A stretch of DNA of 64,000 nucleotides from Symbiodinium natans. Taxonomy: Eukaryota; Sar; Dinophyceae; Suessiales; Symbiodiniaceae. The notes under the pieces were generated by a model that was given only the letters and a program-made list of their open reading frames with translations, was not told where the DNA came from and did no database searches. Made by a program: the position numbers and the translations under genes. Where the stretch lies: positions 248,001-312,000 of the forward strand of contig CAJNDS010002432.1 in NCBI GenBank assembly GCA_905221605.1, read 5' to 3'. This document shows positions 13,101 through 24,760 of the stretch, piece after piece (the first letter of the stretch is position 1; each line of letters starts with the position of its first letter).

Positions 13101-16100
13101 TGTGTGGACCTTCGCAGAAGAGAGGGCGCACTCTGGAGACTGAGCGGACTCAGGCCCGTGCTGAGGCGATTCCGCCCTTCTTGCTTCGCGTGCCCGTCCC
13201 AGGCCTGGAGCCACGGCTTGCAGTGGCGCGCAGGAGAAAGTCAGAGAAAGCCCCAAGAGCCCTCGATGAGAACACGGCGTGTCCATGCCGCTGGTGATCG
13301 AGGACACGCCACTTATGCTGTGCACCCCATGTGACCTGAAGCAACGTGTACGTCCATCGCTTGCATCTGTTTCTCAGAGCATGCTTGGGATTCTGGCACC
13401 ACAGGAGTTGCAGAGCCAGAGCCCACCAGCGGAGTGGCGGTGCCGAGCATTGGGGTGGCAGTGCCATCTCCCCTGACAGGGCAGAGCAGAACAGGGCAGC
13501 ACACGAATTGTACATGAATTGTGCCTCTGCTCTTCGACCTCTTCGTCCTCCTCCTACGTGAAATGAACGGGCTTTTGGACGGTCTTAAGCCTTATTCCAA
13601 CGAGAGGTGTTGCAGTCCTCCTCTTCAAAATCATCCACCTCACCCCAGAGGGTCGCATCCTGACAGTTTGGGCATCTCAGGTCTCAGGCTACTCTTCGCG
13701 CAGTCTCGGTGGAGCTGATGTCCCATGGCCTCCGGACCGGATGGCGCAGGTGCCTGGCTCTGGAACTGTCACCAGCGGTGAGCAGGGCAGCGGGGAAGGA
13801 TCGTCCCATGTTCTGTGCACAGGGCCTGGTCCTTCCAGTCACCATACAACGGGTTGCCGAACCTGTCCATGCCCATATACATCTACACATGCCATGGCCA
13901 ATACACACGCTTTGACAAACCAGCAGCTGCAGCAAACATCCCCTGCTGTGGCTCACAGCTCGGTTCTTGGGCACATGCTCATCCACAGGCGGCTTCCCCC
14001 ATCCGCCAGGGTGATATCCATACTCTGCACCCTGCAAGAAGCGAGAACACTCAGGCGCAAAGTCACTGGCAGAGACCCGCCTGCGGAATTGGTGCATTCA
14101 GCCCCGGAATTTTCAGGTTGGGGTATGCCGGAGGCGGCCCATAGCCTTGTGTGCTGACAGGTTGCTTGATGGGAGCCTTTCGAAAGATCGTCTGCACAAG
14201 CTGCCCTCCAAAAACTTGAGAAATTTTAACTCCTGCGACATCAAGGTGTTCGTGTCGAGTCTATCGGTTAGCATTAACGTCAATATACATATCATATATA
14301 CACCTCAGCGAACTCTGGCGCTTGTCACCATACTTCGTTCAAGAGACACTCTTCGAGCGTTTCTCAGGCAACAGTGAGGTTGTACTACAAGAGGCTAGCC
14401 TGCAAACTGCCTTTCCCAGCGGTTCAGATGGCACGATCAGGCTGGCAGCAAGCCTCTGGCGAACCTAGATACATGTCAGAGCCCTGGCGCGATCTGGCAC
14501 GATCTCGGATCAGCCGAGATGGCCGCGCCGGTGTGCATCTGACTGGGCCCATCAAAAGAACCTCGGCATCTTCATGGCGGGCATTCCAGGCATCGCAGAG
14601 GCCATGCCCGGCTCCGACACAGGCGACAGATCCTGCAAGGGATGCACAAAATGCCTAGAGGAAACAGCGGCTCTGACAACTCTGTCAATGACCAAGATGA
14701 ACGTGCTGAGAGAGCGGGAGAGAGAAAGAAGGCCCGCCCCCAACCGTCCGAACACTCCCACTCAGAGGACTCCACCTGGCCTTGGCCTGCAGGTGTGAAC
14801 CTCGGTCCATGGACAGCACTACTTTGCGGCTGCCAACTCGGTACCCAAAAACACTGTCTCTACCGTAGGAGTCCAAAATCTGCTGCCAAGGCGCCCTTGT
14901 GCACGAAAGCGCTGAAAGCGACATGATCACCTACCTGCCACGCTCGACATGTTGCCCCTGCCTACTTTGGCCCTCTTTCACAAAGCACGTGGCTCACCGT
15001 ACCATACTGCACTGCATACCCTACTACACCACATGTCCAACTCCTCCTGCATGAGCGCCGATCAGCTTATCTTGCATGGCACTAGGGTGGCCTGGTACTC
15101 CCCAATGTGCTTCTGGTGAACAAAGACATCCCCATAGCCCTGCTGGGCCAAGCTGTCGCAAGTGATGAAGCCAAAGCCTCTTGCGGGGTTGAAGGCCTTG
15201 ACCTCAAATGGCAGGGGGCTTTGATGGATGCGCTGGACGTAGGAACACACATCCCACATTCGCCTCCTAATGGACTCCTAGACTAGCTGAGAAGTGGGAA
15301 ACATGGAAGAGGCTCCGTTCCCACGTACTGCCCCAGCTCCTGATCTGGAATGTGGCCAGGCATGCCAGGCCCAGCACCCCCAGTAGGCACCAGTCCACCT
15401 CCACTTTGTCCACCCATCCCCTTGCCTCCATCCATTCCACTACCATCAGCGACAGCCAACTCAGCGGGGCTGGCTTCTTCCAGATTCTTGGCCTGAGCCC
15501 TGCCATTGTGCAAGTACACTGTACATCTTACAACTGATCCTGGCCCAAAGGGACCGAGATTGCTGGAGTGCAGGAACACATCACCCTCGACTCTTCCAGC
15601 CAGAGCGGGAATATCCATAAAGCCAAATCCTGCCAACTGGCACATGCAGCATCTTGCAGCCGCAACCGAGCCCTACTCTCGGCATGCAATGGCTTTCGAA
15701 GCCCCGCAGCCCCGCCTTTCTCTGCGTTGTAGTTCTTGATGGTTCCCACGAAATGTCCAAGATCGCCAAAGGCTTGGCCACCCATGCCTTTCACCATTCC
15801 CTTCGGCGGGCCTTTCGGCATTGGGCTCATTTGCTCGTAGCCACCCATCATGGCCTCAAAATGGCAAAGCTTCTCCAACCATCAGTTTTGGCCGGGGCGC
15901 TGGCTTGGGAAGACTTCGGTGCTAGATTGCTTTGACGCAACAGAGGGGATGTCAAGTGGGCATATTGGCTTTTTACTACGCCTGCTACTGCTGCCTCAGA
16001 AACTATATGCGTATGGATACTTGTGGTAGAGGCACTCTAGGACCTTCTAAGACCTTCTAGGAGCCTAGGTCATGCCATGTGCTCTCTTCGCTGCCCTCTG

Positions 16101-19100
16101 AGTGCACTGAGAGATCCTCAGCGACTGAGCACTTGACCATCATTGCTCCTTTGCCTTTGCCCATGCTGTTGGGAGATGGCGACAGTTCTTCGATGTCAAA
16201 CGCTTGTGGCTTGCTGTCCTTGTTCAGAAGAATTGCAAAACTAACTTCTGTGCCCGGAGTGAAGCCGCCGATTTGCTTGGCATGCGCAAACACGTCACAT
16301 CCAAAGACTTGCCTTAGGTGGACAGTGGGACAACATCGGGGCACATCGGGTTCTGCTACACCTGTGCTCCGAAATTTTCCAAAAAAAGGCGAGCTACGAA
16401 ATGTCCGGGCACGAAATAAATCCATATCCACCATGCGCATTGATTGCCTTAATCACACCTTTCGCTCTGCGTTCCGTAATGGCCTGGGCAAGTGAGCAAC
16501 AAGAGCAACTCCTGCTCATGTACACCCTACACAATGTGTGGAGTGGGAGGAGGCGCGAGCCTTGGCCGGAGCATAGGTGAGATCAGGGCAGGACGCCGCA
16601 ACCACTGCAGGGCACACTTGCGGTCTGTGCTTGAGGATCTCAATGATCACTTGTATCAGAGATGCCTCGGCGACTTAGACCCTCGCGGTTCCACCGAACT
16701 GCACCACTTGCAGAAATCTCCTACTAGTAGCTTAAAGAAAAAGCAAAACACACAACTCCGTGGCACACCGCTAAGACCATCACAAAGATGTCAAATAAAA
16801 CTGTCGCAACGCCCGGACACGTCATCTTGAAGCTCTACCAAAGCATCCAGTGCAGCCTGAGCCTTCTCTTGCTCACTCATAATTTTCTCGCATTATTCTC
16901 GCATTTTTTGTTTGAACAGATAAGCAGCTGCGGTTGCTTAGTGCTTGTGGTGCCAGTCGGCAAGCGGCAAGCGGGATCATCCAAACACTATCAAACACTT
17001 CGAGATCTCGACGCTGCATGTTGAAAAGCCAAGGCCTCGTGGGTACTGAGACGAGCAGAATGCTCATAATGCATCCCTTCAAGAGCCCCCGAGGCATAAG
17101 GGATCCAGCGGTGGGCTCCCCTCGTGGATCCCAAGTGCCTCACCCAACTGAGCCAACTCAACGAAAACGCACAACATCTGCGATGTGGGTGCAACTGGCC
17201 TCTTTCAGGGCAGCGCTCAGATGGCCGGGCCTGGCGGAAGATGAGAACGTCGCAGCACACTTTCCGTTTCACATGCACTCACGAAACAGGCAACATCCAT
17301 GGAGCTCCTCAGTCTGAAATAGATATGGAGGATACTTACAGGGAAGATGATAGAAGCACCAGACGAGACTCACCACAGACGACCTCTACGTGCAAGAAAG
17401 GATGAAAATGATTCAAACTTATGAGCCCGGAGTGGAGAGTGGCCCATCTCATCCGCGGACTTTGGTGGAGCTGAACCCTGAGTCCGGGCCTCTTCGTCAA
17501 CATCTTGGTCTCGTACTCCTGCCCAGGCACACAGTTGAACCAGGACGTCACAGCATTGACCATCAGCATCAACACACCTTGCCCTCGTAGTACATGTCAT
17601 TGTGCTTCCTGACTGCCAAAGCTTGACTGCAGCGCGACTCCAGCTCTCTGGTCATCAGTCATTGGTCCGAACAATCTGGGCAAGTGTCGACAGCTTCGGC
17701 TTGGATGCAAACTTGAAGAAGGCATCGTGCAGAACCTTCTCATTGTCATACTCACAACGAAGCACGACATGAAGTATGACGTGCATTTGCACATTTTTCA
17801 AATCGCCTGATAGTCAATGTCCAACTTGCCCATCTTCGGATGGACACGTTCTCGACTTTTCTGCTTGAACGACATGTCTGCCTGCCCGAGCTTTGTAATT
17901 GAAACATGCGCAAGCGCAACTGCCAGAAGATTGTTGGAAAGGCCTGCTTCTCCATGATGGCCTGATCAAGGTGCAGGAGGACGAGCCAGCATGACGAGCT
18001 TACATAGGTTTACAATGGGTTTACAATGGGTTTACAAACACCATCAAGCTGTTTGAGCCATGGACCTGCCGGATTTTGGCAATGCCGGTGGCTTCGATAA
18101 ACTCCGGCAGTCGGAAGGGGGGCCTTTGCAGATATTCCGAGTAACAAGGGGGGGCGGGGGGGCAGTGCGGAAGCCAGCCGAAGTCCGCAGAGCAGAGGTG
18201 CAGACTTCTCGACGCCACGCTTTCCAGCCATGTACTTTCGTTTGCCTTAGCAACACACATAGCCCCTCCACTACTATGGCTCAAGCGAAACGTGCTGCTA
18301 ACCAACTCCAAGCTTGCACGGGACAGCGGGTTGGAAGCCGAGTTCAAGGCTGCTCCAATGCCTGGGAACCGGGACGGTGTTGCGGTACGCCTGATCCAAG
18401 AGCTGCTGCCCCGAGCTCGTTTGGAATCCAAGCTCTCGAGCATTCTCGAGCCTTCAGGTACACCAGGAGTCGAGGATCCGATGCCGTCGTGTCCTCAAAA
18501 AGGGCCCCCCCGCAACCTTTTCGGTGTCTGTGAGCCATGCGAGGAGTCGAGGCGCGAACCCAAACTTCGACCACGTCCGGTCTCTTGACCAGGGTCTTCA
18601 GCTCCGCGACAGACATTCGGTTCTGAACCTGGTGATCTGCTGGTGATCTGCAAGGACACCCTCAAGGACACCTCAACCATCCGAGTCATCAAAACAGCCG
18701 GCGGCGCTCGTCGCTTCTTCTTGGAAATCTTGCCACCATCTTGATCCTCATCTTCACTGTCCTTGCCGCGAAGCTCTTGGGAACGTACGCATCTGAAGCC
18801 GATTGAGGCCATGGCAGGAACATAACGAACCCGAACGCACGTAGAATCTAGCCCTAAACCCTAAACCCTCAACCCTAACCCCTAAACCCTAAACCCTAAA
18901 CCCCAAGCCCTATACCCTAAACCCTAAACCGCGTGTGGCGGTCCTCGGCTTCCTCCAAAAGAGATGCCTTCGGCTTGGCCCGCCTCTTTGGCTTCTCTTC
19001 GTCCTCATCCGGCTCCTCCTGCGTGTTGTTTAGGGTTCAGGGTTCAGGGTTCAGGGTTTAGGGTTTAGGGTTTAGGGTTTAGGGTTTAGGGTTTAGGGTT

Positions 19101-19373
19101 TAGGGTCTAGGGTTTAGGGTTTAGGGTTTAGGGTTTGAGATTCTGAAAGAGTCAACCACTTTGGGGTGAGGTTCTTCGTGGTGAGCGAATGCTCTAGTTC
19201 TGTGTGGTAAGCTTGATCCTTGATTGCGAGCGCCTGAAAGGAACATCATAAGGAATCATAAGCCAGATGCATGAGGCCTTGTTCTCTGGCTCGACATACT
19301 TGAACCTTTCCATGATCGCCGCAAAGGTTTCGTCTTCGGGCTGGTCATTTCCAGCGAGAACTTCAGGTATCAC
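10150..19373 (-). CDS. SF3B2: Splicing factor 3B subunit 2 (SF3B2/SAP145), many exons
   Basis: This is a subunit of the SF3b complex of the U2 snRNP, which grips pre-mRNA near the branch point. Exons can be read in family order on the minus strand: DETFAAIMERF (about 19.3 kb), an acidic/basic exon (18,930-19,018), MSVAELKTLVKRPDVVE (18.6), AYRNTVPVPRHW (18.38), PPFRLPEFIEATGI (18.12), HPKMGKLDIDYQ (17.83), LHDAFFKFASKPKL (17.72), MYYEGK (17.59), EYETKMLTKRPG (17.5) and RPWLFNMQ (17.03). Then come the PSP motif YGPPPAYPNLKIPGLNAPIP (14.1), GYHPGGWGKPPVDE (14.0), FGNPLYGDW (13.86), LWGEVDDFEEED (13.63), SSITSGMDTP (13.3), TPTPQLFQALQ (12.9), HTYKVG (12.65), NLNPEQ (10.53) and a basic tail with KPTKKRKAPS (10.17). 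The DUF382 and PSP regions are complete. Unusual features are a long Gly-Thr-Pro repeat region (12.55-10.51 kb) and a whole gene within one intron. Exact ends are not fixed. Confidence 0.9.
10510..12550 (-). CDS. SF3B2: Gly/Thr/Pro repeat exons of SF3B2
   Basis: Within the SF3B2 gene the minus strand carries many short exons encoding variants of GTPIGGIGTPVGG. They lie at about 12.55-12.48, 12.43-12.38, 12.30-12.23, 12.14-12.10, 11.95-11.83, 11.00-10.95, 10.87-10.84, 10.72-10.68 and 10.60-10.51 kb. They fall between the conserved HTYKVG and NLNPEQ motifs, where other eukaryotic SF3B2 proteins are short. The expansion looks like repeated exon duplication; whether every copy is spliced in is unknown. 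Confidence 0.65.
11190..11580. repeat. 72-82 bp tandem repeat, five copies, in SF3B2 intron
   Basis: A unit containing GAAGGTTTACGGGGAAGC, then TTGTCTTGGCTGCA and CCTGAGGTTTGTT recurs at about 11,242, 11,324, 11,398, 11,471 and 11,543. Copies differ by a few bases. It lies between repeat-coding exons of SF3B2 and is not itself coding on the minus strand. Confidence 0.85.
14146..17012 (-). other. SF3B2 intron hosting a nested gene
   Basis: The exon ending NMQ plus the first base of the next codon (17,013) is followed by GT. The next SF3B2 exon starts at 14,145 after an AG. Joining them makes a CGC codon and continues the conserved NMQR-YGPPP without a frame change. The 2,867-base stretch between is therefore an ordinary GT-AG intron by sequence, yet it contains the exons of the cold-shock-domain gene on the same strand. 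Confidence 0.75.
14870..16880 (-). CDS. Multi cold-shock-domain RNA-binding protein, nested in SF3B2 intron
   Basis: Cold-shock domains are five-stranded nucleic-acid-binding barrels. A likely start, MSEQEKAQAALDALVELQDD, lies at 16,880. An exon with VIIEILKHRPQVCPAVV follows near 16.6 kb. Three cold-shock domains follow, each split by an intron. The first is AKGVIKAINAHGGYGFISCP (about 16.48 kb) plus DVFAHAKQIGGFTPG and KDSKPQAFDI (16.3-16.2). The second is GTIKNYNAEKG (15.75) plus GFGFMDI and GDVFLHSSNLGPFGPG (15.64-15.48). The third is VKAFNPARGFGFITCD and GDVFVHQKHIGEYQ (15.23-15.09) plus GDHVAFSAFVHKGALAA (about 14.92-14.88). Gly/Met/Pro-rich linkers separate them. The FGFI and DVFxH motifs are kept, so nucleic acid binding is likely. 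The 3' end and any further domain below 14.87 kb are not resolved. Confidence 0.8.
18849..18929 (-). repeat. Interstitial telomere-type array (CCCTAAA on +)
   Basis: About eleven CCCTAAA-like units run on the plus strand, so the minus-strand transcript reads TTTAGGG. The first GT of the array lies exactly at the end of an SF3B2 exon and would serve as its 5' splice site. The array thus forms the start of the downstream intron. Confidence 0.9.
19027..19138 (+). repeat. Interstitial telomere-type array (TTTAGGG on +)
   Basis: About fifteen units of TTTAGGG run on the plus strand, with a block of TTCAGGG variants at the left edge. On the minus-strand transcript the array reads CCCTAAA and ends just before the acceptor of an SF3B2 exon. 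It is in opposite orientation to the array at 18,849-18,929, with only the exon between them. Confidence 0.9.
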
Positions 19374-19559
19374 CTGCGCAGTACTTGTGCCCACATCCTC
19401 ATGTGTTGCATCATCTTGTCAGAAAGCAGATGCTTCAGGCCCCCGCGTAATCGACCTGGACAGGGAGTCGCATCGATGCAGGACCCAACCCCGTCAGTCA
19501 ACAGACTGCTGACCTCGTACGCTGGTAGAAAGACCATGAAAGGCCCACCTCCATGTCAT

Positions 19560-20580
19560 CCTCATCCTTTTTGCTTGCAGTGCCAGGAGTGCGTCCAGGC
19601 GCACCAGCCTAGACGTGCCGCTTCAATGAAAGCAGCGACTTCATTTGCCAAGGCATCGAGCCCCTGAAAGTCATGCAGACAAGCGGCTTTGCCCTTCGCA
19701 CCTCCCTTGGCACCTCCCTGAGCGCCTTCAATCGGAGCATCCCAACATGACCCAGAAGAAAATCTCACCTTGCAGTGCATTGCTGTTGCAACAATGCGGG
19801 GGGGCTGCCTTTTCCTCCCTTGCCCTTGGTCGGTAGACCTGAGGCTTTCAGCTCCTCCGCTTTCGCTGCCTGCCGCACAATTTTGCGTTTTGCGAAAAGG
19901 CTGATTCCCAATCATGTGCTGGTCAGGCGCCTTCTTCTTGTCCTTCAGCTTCTTCTTTTTGTCCTGCTTCCTTTTGCGCTCTGCTGCTTCTTTTTCCTGA
20001 GCCGCGTGCACTTGCTTACTGGCAACAGACCTCGACAAGATGTAAGGTCCAGACTCTTCTCTTTTTCTCGGCAGGATCTAAAGCAGCTGCTTCTGCAGCT
20101 GCTGCTTCGGCTTTGCGTCTGTCCTCATCCGCCTGCAAGACACACGTGAGACATGGAAGCAGTCATTTTTACGAAAATCCGGAGTGTCAAAAGCCTTTGC
20201 TTCCTCGGCAGCTCTTGCTTCTTCAGCCGCTTTTTGGGCCTTGGCCTGCAGTTCTCACAACTCCCACAGCTCACACACGCAGAGATCCGCACCAGCGCAA
20301 CGCTTCGTTTCGACACGTCGAAACTGAGACTGCACCGCTTTCTGGCGAACCCCTGCCTCTGCAGCTTGCTTCTCTGCCAGGGCCTGAAGATCATTGCCCC
20401 CTAAGACCCCGGACATGAAATATACTCTCGTGGTCTAAACGAGACAAGTGAGTCACCTTGCACAACTGAGCCGGAAAAGACAACATGCCTTTGCTTCTGC
20501 AGCTTTTTTGGCTTCGTCTACTTCCTGCTTTGACTTTTCCTGCCATTCTGGTTTAGGGACAGGGAATGCGATGAAGGTTT
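19560..20580 (-). CDS. Charged Ala/Glu/Lys-rich exons, possible SF3B2 N-terminus
   Basis: Minus-strand exons read PEWQEKSKQEVDEAKKAAEA (about 20.55 kb), LQALAEKQAAEAGVRQ (20.37), KAAEEARAAEEAKAFDTPDF (20.2), DEDRRKAEAAAAEAAALDP (20.08), AAERKRKQDKKKKLKDKKKA (19.97) and LDALANEVAAFIEAA (19.64). This is a long charged helix with a basic cluster. Plant SF3B2 proteins also begin with a charged Lys/Arg-rich region, so these may be the N-terminal exons of SF3B2. A separate upstream gene is equally possible. Confidence 0.5.
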
Positions 20581-20939
20581 CGTGCAATCAAGGTTGGGTG
20601 CGTAATTTTGGGTTACGGCGATCAAGCGGCTTTTTCTGTGCTCAGGGTAATTCTTAGAGAATCCGTCTCAGATTTCGAGTTTTCTGTCTGGCCAAGGTAT
20701 ACGGTCAGCAGGTTCAGGGTTGGGTGTTGAATCTCCCTGGCTATGCAGCAACATTAAAGTTGCAGTCAACAAAAAGGGCGATGATAAACTTGATGGCACT
20801 GATCATCGACCCCTCATGACCTTAGTGTCGGTTCTCTCCAAGCTACCATCCAGCTCTAAGCCTTTAGGGGCTTAGGGTTTAAGGCTTAAGGTAGGATGAG
20901 GTGGTCCTCAGGGGTCATCACGCGCCCAGAACTTGGAGT

Positions 20940-23900
20940 TGCTCCGCTTGCGGTTGGCCCGGCTGCGGCGGGCCCAGTTGCGGCGGGCCCGGCTGCTCCG
21001 CTTGTGGCTGCGCCCGCCTTCAAAGATGAGGGAGCTCGGGACAAAGGCCTCTACCAACTGTACAGATTAACAACGTCTTGTCGGTTCGGACGTTTCAGAT
21101 GAAGCGTTCAGAACCCGCCTTGCGGCACCTTGATTCGACCTTGATGTCCTAAACCCATGCCCAATATCCGAGTCCCGAAAACCCCAAATCTTCAACGCCT
21201 AAACCCTTGGGGGTTTGCGTAGGCTTCTTCCCGCACTCGCTGAAATCTGATGTACTACTTCGGTCCTGATCTGCTACCATGCACAACTGTTGCTTCGCAC
21301 CCGTGCCCTTGGGCTCTTATGCACATGTGTTTGATGTCGATGTCTTTGCTGTGTTTGTTTGGGGACAGCAGTTGCGGTTTTGCGTCGCTTTGTTAACGAA
21401 CAAATTGTGCATGGCAAAAAGAGGTGAGCCATGAGGCAGCCCGAACACCCAAGAGTTCAAACGAGCCCCCAACTGCAGAAGCATGTTTAGTGTTGGCCAG
21501 GTTGCGGCGGGTCCGGTTGCTCCGCTTGTGGCTGCACCCGCCTTCAAGATGAGGGAGCTTGGGACAAAGGATGCTTTTGCCAATTGTACACACAACGTCT
21601 TGTCCCTTCATGCTTTTCTAAATGAAGCGTTGACAACCCGCCTTGTGGCAGCTCGATGTCCTAAACCCATATCCTGACATTGACACCTTTAAACCCTTAA
21701 ACCCCCTAAGGGGCTTAAGCTTCAAGAAACAATACAGGATCCCTCTCGCGGAGACAACAGACCCACGCGCGATGATTCATTCATTGGTACTGTCTTTTCG
21801 GCACATCGCATGAACTCTTTTGTCATCGGCTCCAGATGATCTCAACTACAGCATTTGTTGATCGCTTATCCCTTGGCTGCACTTAGGAGGCTAGTAAAAA
21901 ATTAAACTTTTAGCTGCCTTATTAAGAAACCCAATGAACCCAAAAAGGCTAAAGATGTAAAGTTACAGTAAAGCACCACAAAGATCCGTTCCAGATGCTG
22001 CAGATTGCAGCTGTTTTTTGCTTGTGAAGTATAGCATTTGGGAAGCTATTGGGGCGCAGCGCCCCCCCCCCCCCTTGCAAACACAGTGCTTGCATGATTC
22101 CATGATGGGTTGGGAAAGGGTTCATATGGTTCTGAGGGAATTTCTACTGATGGCGCGACATGCTTTGAAGCAAGCCTGTGCTGCTGAATAAGAACAGGAG
22201 GGTCACAACGCTTGCATGATGGGTTAAAAAGTTCTATGACATCTCATAGACTCCTAATGCTGTGAATGATAGTGTTCCTGTTTCTTCGTGTAGCTCCAAG
22301 TGCTCTCACTAACAGCGCGATATTCTTTACGAATTGAAAGAGCGGCGGGGGTTGGGCGAGGGGGGCGACGCAGCATCTACATGATGGCTTTGGACTCATA
22401 TGGCTCTCGAAGAGCGAAGGGGTTGGGTGGGGGGCTTGTGCGCGGACCCCTCCATTTGCAAACACAATGCGGAATGGATTCATATGAATCGTATGGCTTT
22501 GAAAAAACTTCGGTACTGCTATGCATTTCCTGCTTACCTTGTCTTTTGCTTCTTTTTTCTTTCTGCATGTAGTTATCCATCTTTGTTCTTCCTTCTTGAT
22601 GTCTGTATTCCTTGAATTATACCTTTCTTTCCCTCTGTTTTCTGCCTTCGGTTCTGGGCCCTGCCCTCCCTCGCCATCTCACTCAAAATAGTAGCTTTAA
22701 TGTTGGCCCGGCTGCGGCTGGTCCAGCTGCTTCGCTTGCGCCCGCTCCCGCCTTCAAGATGAGAGAGCTCGGAACAAACGTTTGCTCAACCAATCATCCT
22801 ATCAAAGCCTCAGCCCGCATCACCGTGCTTGCTAAGGCCGCAAGAAGATCAACGAACAAAAGCAAGTAGGGGCGATGAGTCAGGGCTGCTGTAGTCATTG
22901 GCACCCCCAGTTCGACAAGGCACGGTTTCGGGTCTAGGGTTTCGCACCTTCGGTTCCTGCAGCCGACTCCCGCAAGCCAAAGACATTAAACCCCCAAATC
23001 ACAAAAGGGGCTTAGGGTTCAGGAAGCAAGCCTAGGACCTCACTCACTGGTATCTTTCAGTCCGTGAAGCACCAGACCTACGGGCACTGATTCATGAATG
23101 GGTACTGTCTTGCAGCCAGTGTTGTACAGCGTTGTTGGTCTACCGTCACTCTGAGCCAAGTACTTGTTGAAGCACGTCGTACGACGGAAATTCTCAAAAC
23201 TGCTTGCTCAAACTTGTGACTTCGCTGTGTCTTGTGGAAATTCAAGAAGCAGCCCGAACACCCACAGGTTCAAACGAGCCCCCAACTGAAGAAGCATGTG
23301 TTAGTGTTGGCCCGGCTGCGGCTGGCCCAGCTGCTTCGCTGGTGGCTGACCCCGCCTTCAAGATGAGGGAGCTTGGGACAGACACACGGCCTTTGCCAGT
23401 TGTACTACAAAAGTGCCGTCTTGCAACAGCCTTACACCTTGATGTCCTAAGCCCCAGTCCCGCACTCTTGAAGACTTAAACTTGCCATACTTTCAAAATC
23501 TATGAAAGGATTTAGCGTTCCAGAAGCAAATCAAGGACCTCAGTCGCTGATGTCTGTAAGTCCTTGAAGAAACAGGCCTACGAGTGCTGATTCGAATTTC
23601 TCTGCACATCTCATGACTTCCCTCCAAGCGGCGTGATTGTTGAAGCACAAACAACAGACCAGAAATGTTCAACACAGCTTGGTGCCTATGTTACATTTTG
23701 CTCATGGTCGCTGATGCACATGTCTTTGTGTCCTTGATGCTGATGGCTTTGCTTTATTGCTGTCTCTCCCTAAGGACGTCAATGGCGGTTTGGCCCCAAG
23801 CCAAGAGCACGCAAGAACTACGTGTGGAAAAAAGACAAGGAAAAGGTGGCCAAGAAGCAGCCCCAAAGTCAGACCAACACCAACGGGAAAAAATCACTGA

Positions 23901-23980
23901 TATTGGCCCGGCTGCTGCTGGTCCAGTTGCTTCGCTCGTGGTCGCACCCGCCTTCAAGATGAGAGTGTGGGGACAGCCGC
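20940..23980 (+). repeat. Five-copy GC-rich module encoding GPAAAGPAASLVAAPAFK
   Basis: Copies lie at about 20,949-21,044, 21,490-21,565, 22,700-22,778, 23,303-23,382 and 23,902-23,975. Each is about 80 bases, reads GTTGGCCCGGCTGCGG at its start and contains CCCGCCTTCAA(A)GATGAG near its end. On the plus strand the same frame stays open in four copies and gives VGPAAAGPxAxLVAAPAFKM; copy 1 has an inserted base after the motif. They could be duplicated exons or a non-coding repeat. No function is inferred. Confidence 0.75.
22040..22480. repeat. Diverged GC-box repeat (two copies here, two near 58.8 kb)
   Basis: Sequence around GGGGCGCAGCGCCCCCCC followed by TTGCAAACACA at 22,053-22,090 is partly repeated at 22,430-22,475. 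Its reverse complement resembles TTTGCAAATGGGGGGG with CTGCGCCCCCCC at 58,780-58,815 and 58,930-58,970. The GC box can fold on itself. This is a dispersed repeat of unknown class. Confidence 0.5.
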
Positions 23981-24239
23981 TTCATAACCAATTGCACTAA
24001 CAAAGTCTCGCCCAGCATCGGTGTGCTAAAGTTGCGAGTGGTCACTAAACAAGTGCACGAATGGGGCGACCAGTGAGGGCAGTATCGACAACTCCGGCAG
24101 GGCATGGCCTCGAATGCCTGCTTCGTGTTTGAAAGTTTAGTTTTGACAACCACCTTATGGATCCCAGATTCTAGGCCCGGGTCCCCCAATCCCAAGACCT
24201 TGCAAGCTTTAAGCCTCAGGAAACAGACCCAAAACTCTA

Positions 24240-24484
24240 CTTGTTCGTTTTCTTTCTCTCTTCCCATCTCCTCTTCTTCTGCTGGGCCCCAAGGCCTTCT
24301 TTGTTTGCTTCTTCTGATGAGCATGGGAGGCAAAATCGCTCCCCTCTCCCTCGCTCCCTCTCTCTCTTCCTGTCTCTTCTTCTGCAGGGCATGAGGGCCC
24401 AAAGACCCCCCGCGCGCACAGGCGCGCCCAGTCCACACATGGTCCGACTCTTGGGTGAAATGCTATGACCAGAACCGTGATCAA

Positions 24485-24516
<32 letters not shown>

Positions 24517-24760
24517 TCCTTCTCCTGCGCACCCAAGGGGGTTGCCCAAAGACGTGCCCGAGTCAGTTGGTGAAACTTCTCCACACCATTGAACCAACCC
24601 GGTCTTCCTTGGGTTGCCCATCGAACAACGAAACTCCTTCTCGTTGCTCGCTCTATTTCTTTCGCTCTCTCGCTCACTCTCTGTCTCCTGTCTCTCTTTC
24701 TTTCTTTCTCGCTCCCTCTCTCTCTATCTTTCTTTCTTTCTTTCCACTTCAACACGAAGT
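24240..24760. repeat. Pyrimidine-rich CT/CTTT microsatellite region
   Basis: The plus strand is over long stretches only C and T, with (CT)n runs at 24,486-24,520 and (CTTT)n at 24,690-24,745. Long minus-strand frames here (Arg/Glu repeats) are artefacts of the repeat. Confidence 0.85.

Larger units (their letters stand above)
20640..24230. other. Intergenic or intronic DNA with repeated module
   Basis: Apart from the five-copy module listed separately and telomere-like fragments (for example near 20,870 and 23,000), no gene is recognised. Long stretches between modules show similar word order (TTAAACCC, GGGGCTTAGGGTTYA, a TCATTGGTACTGTCTT phrase), suggesting the whole region is a decayed tandem duplication of units of roughly 600-800 bases. 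Confidence 0.5.

Noticed and set aside
18849-19138. True chromosome end or assembly join at telomere repeats
   Set aside because: SF3B2 coding sequence continues across both arrays in the right order, so the repeats are intronic.
24237-24755. Arg/Glu-rich frame of 172 codons on the minus strand
   Set aside because: It is the translation of a CT-rich microsatellite.
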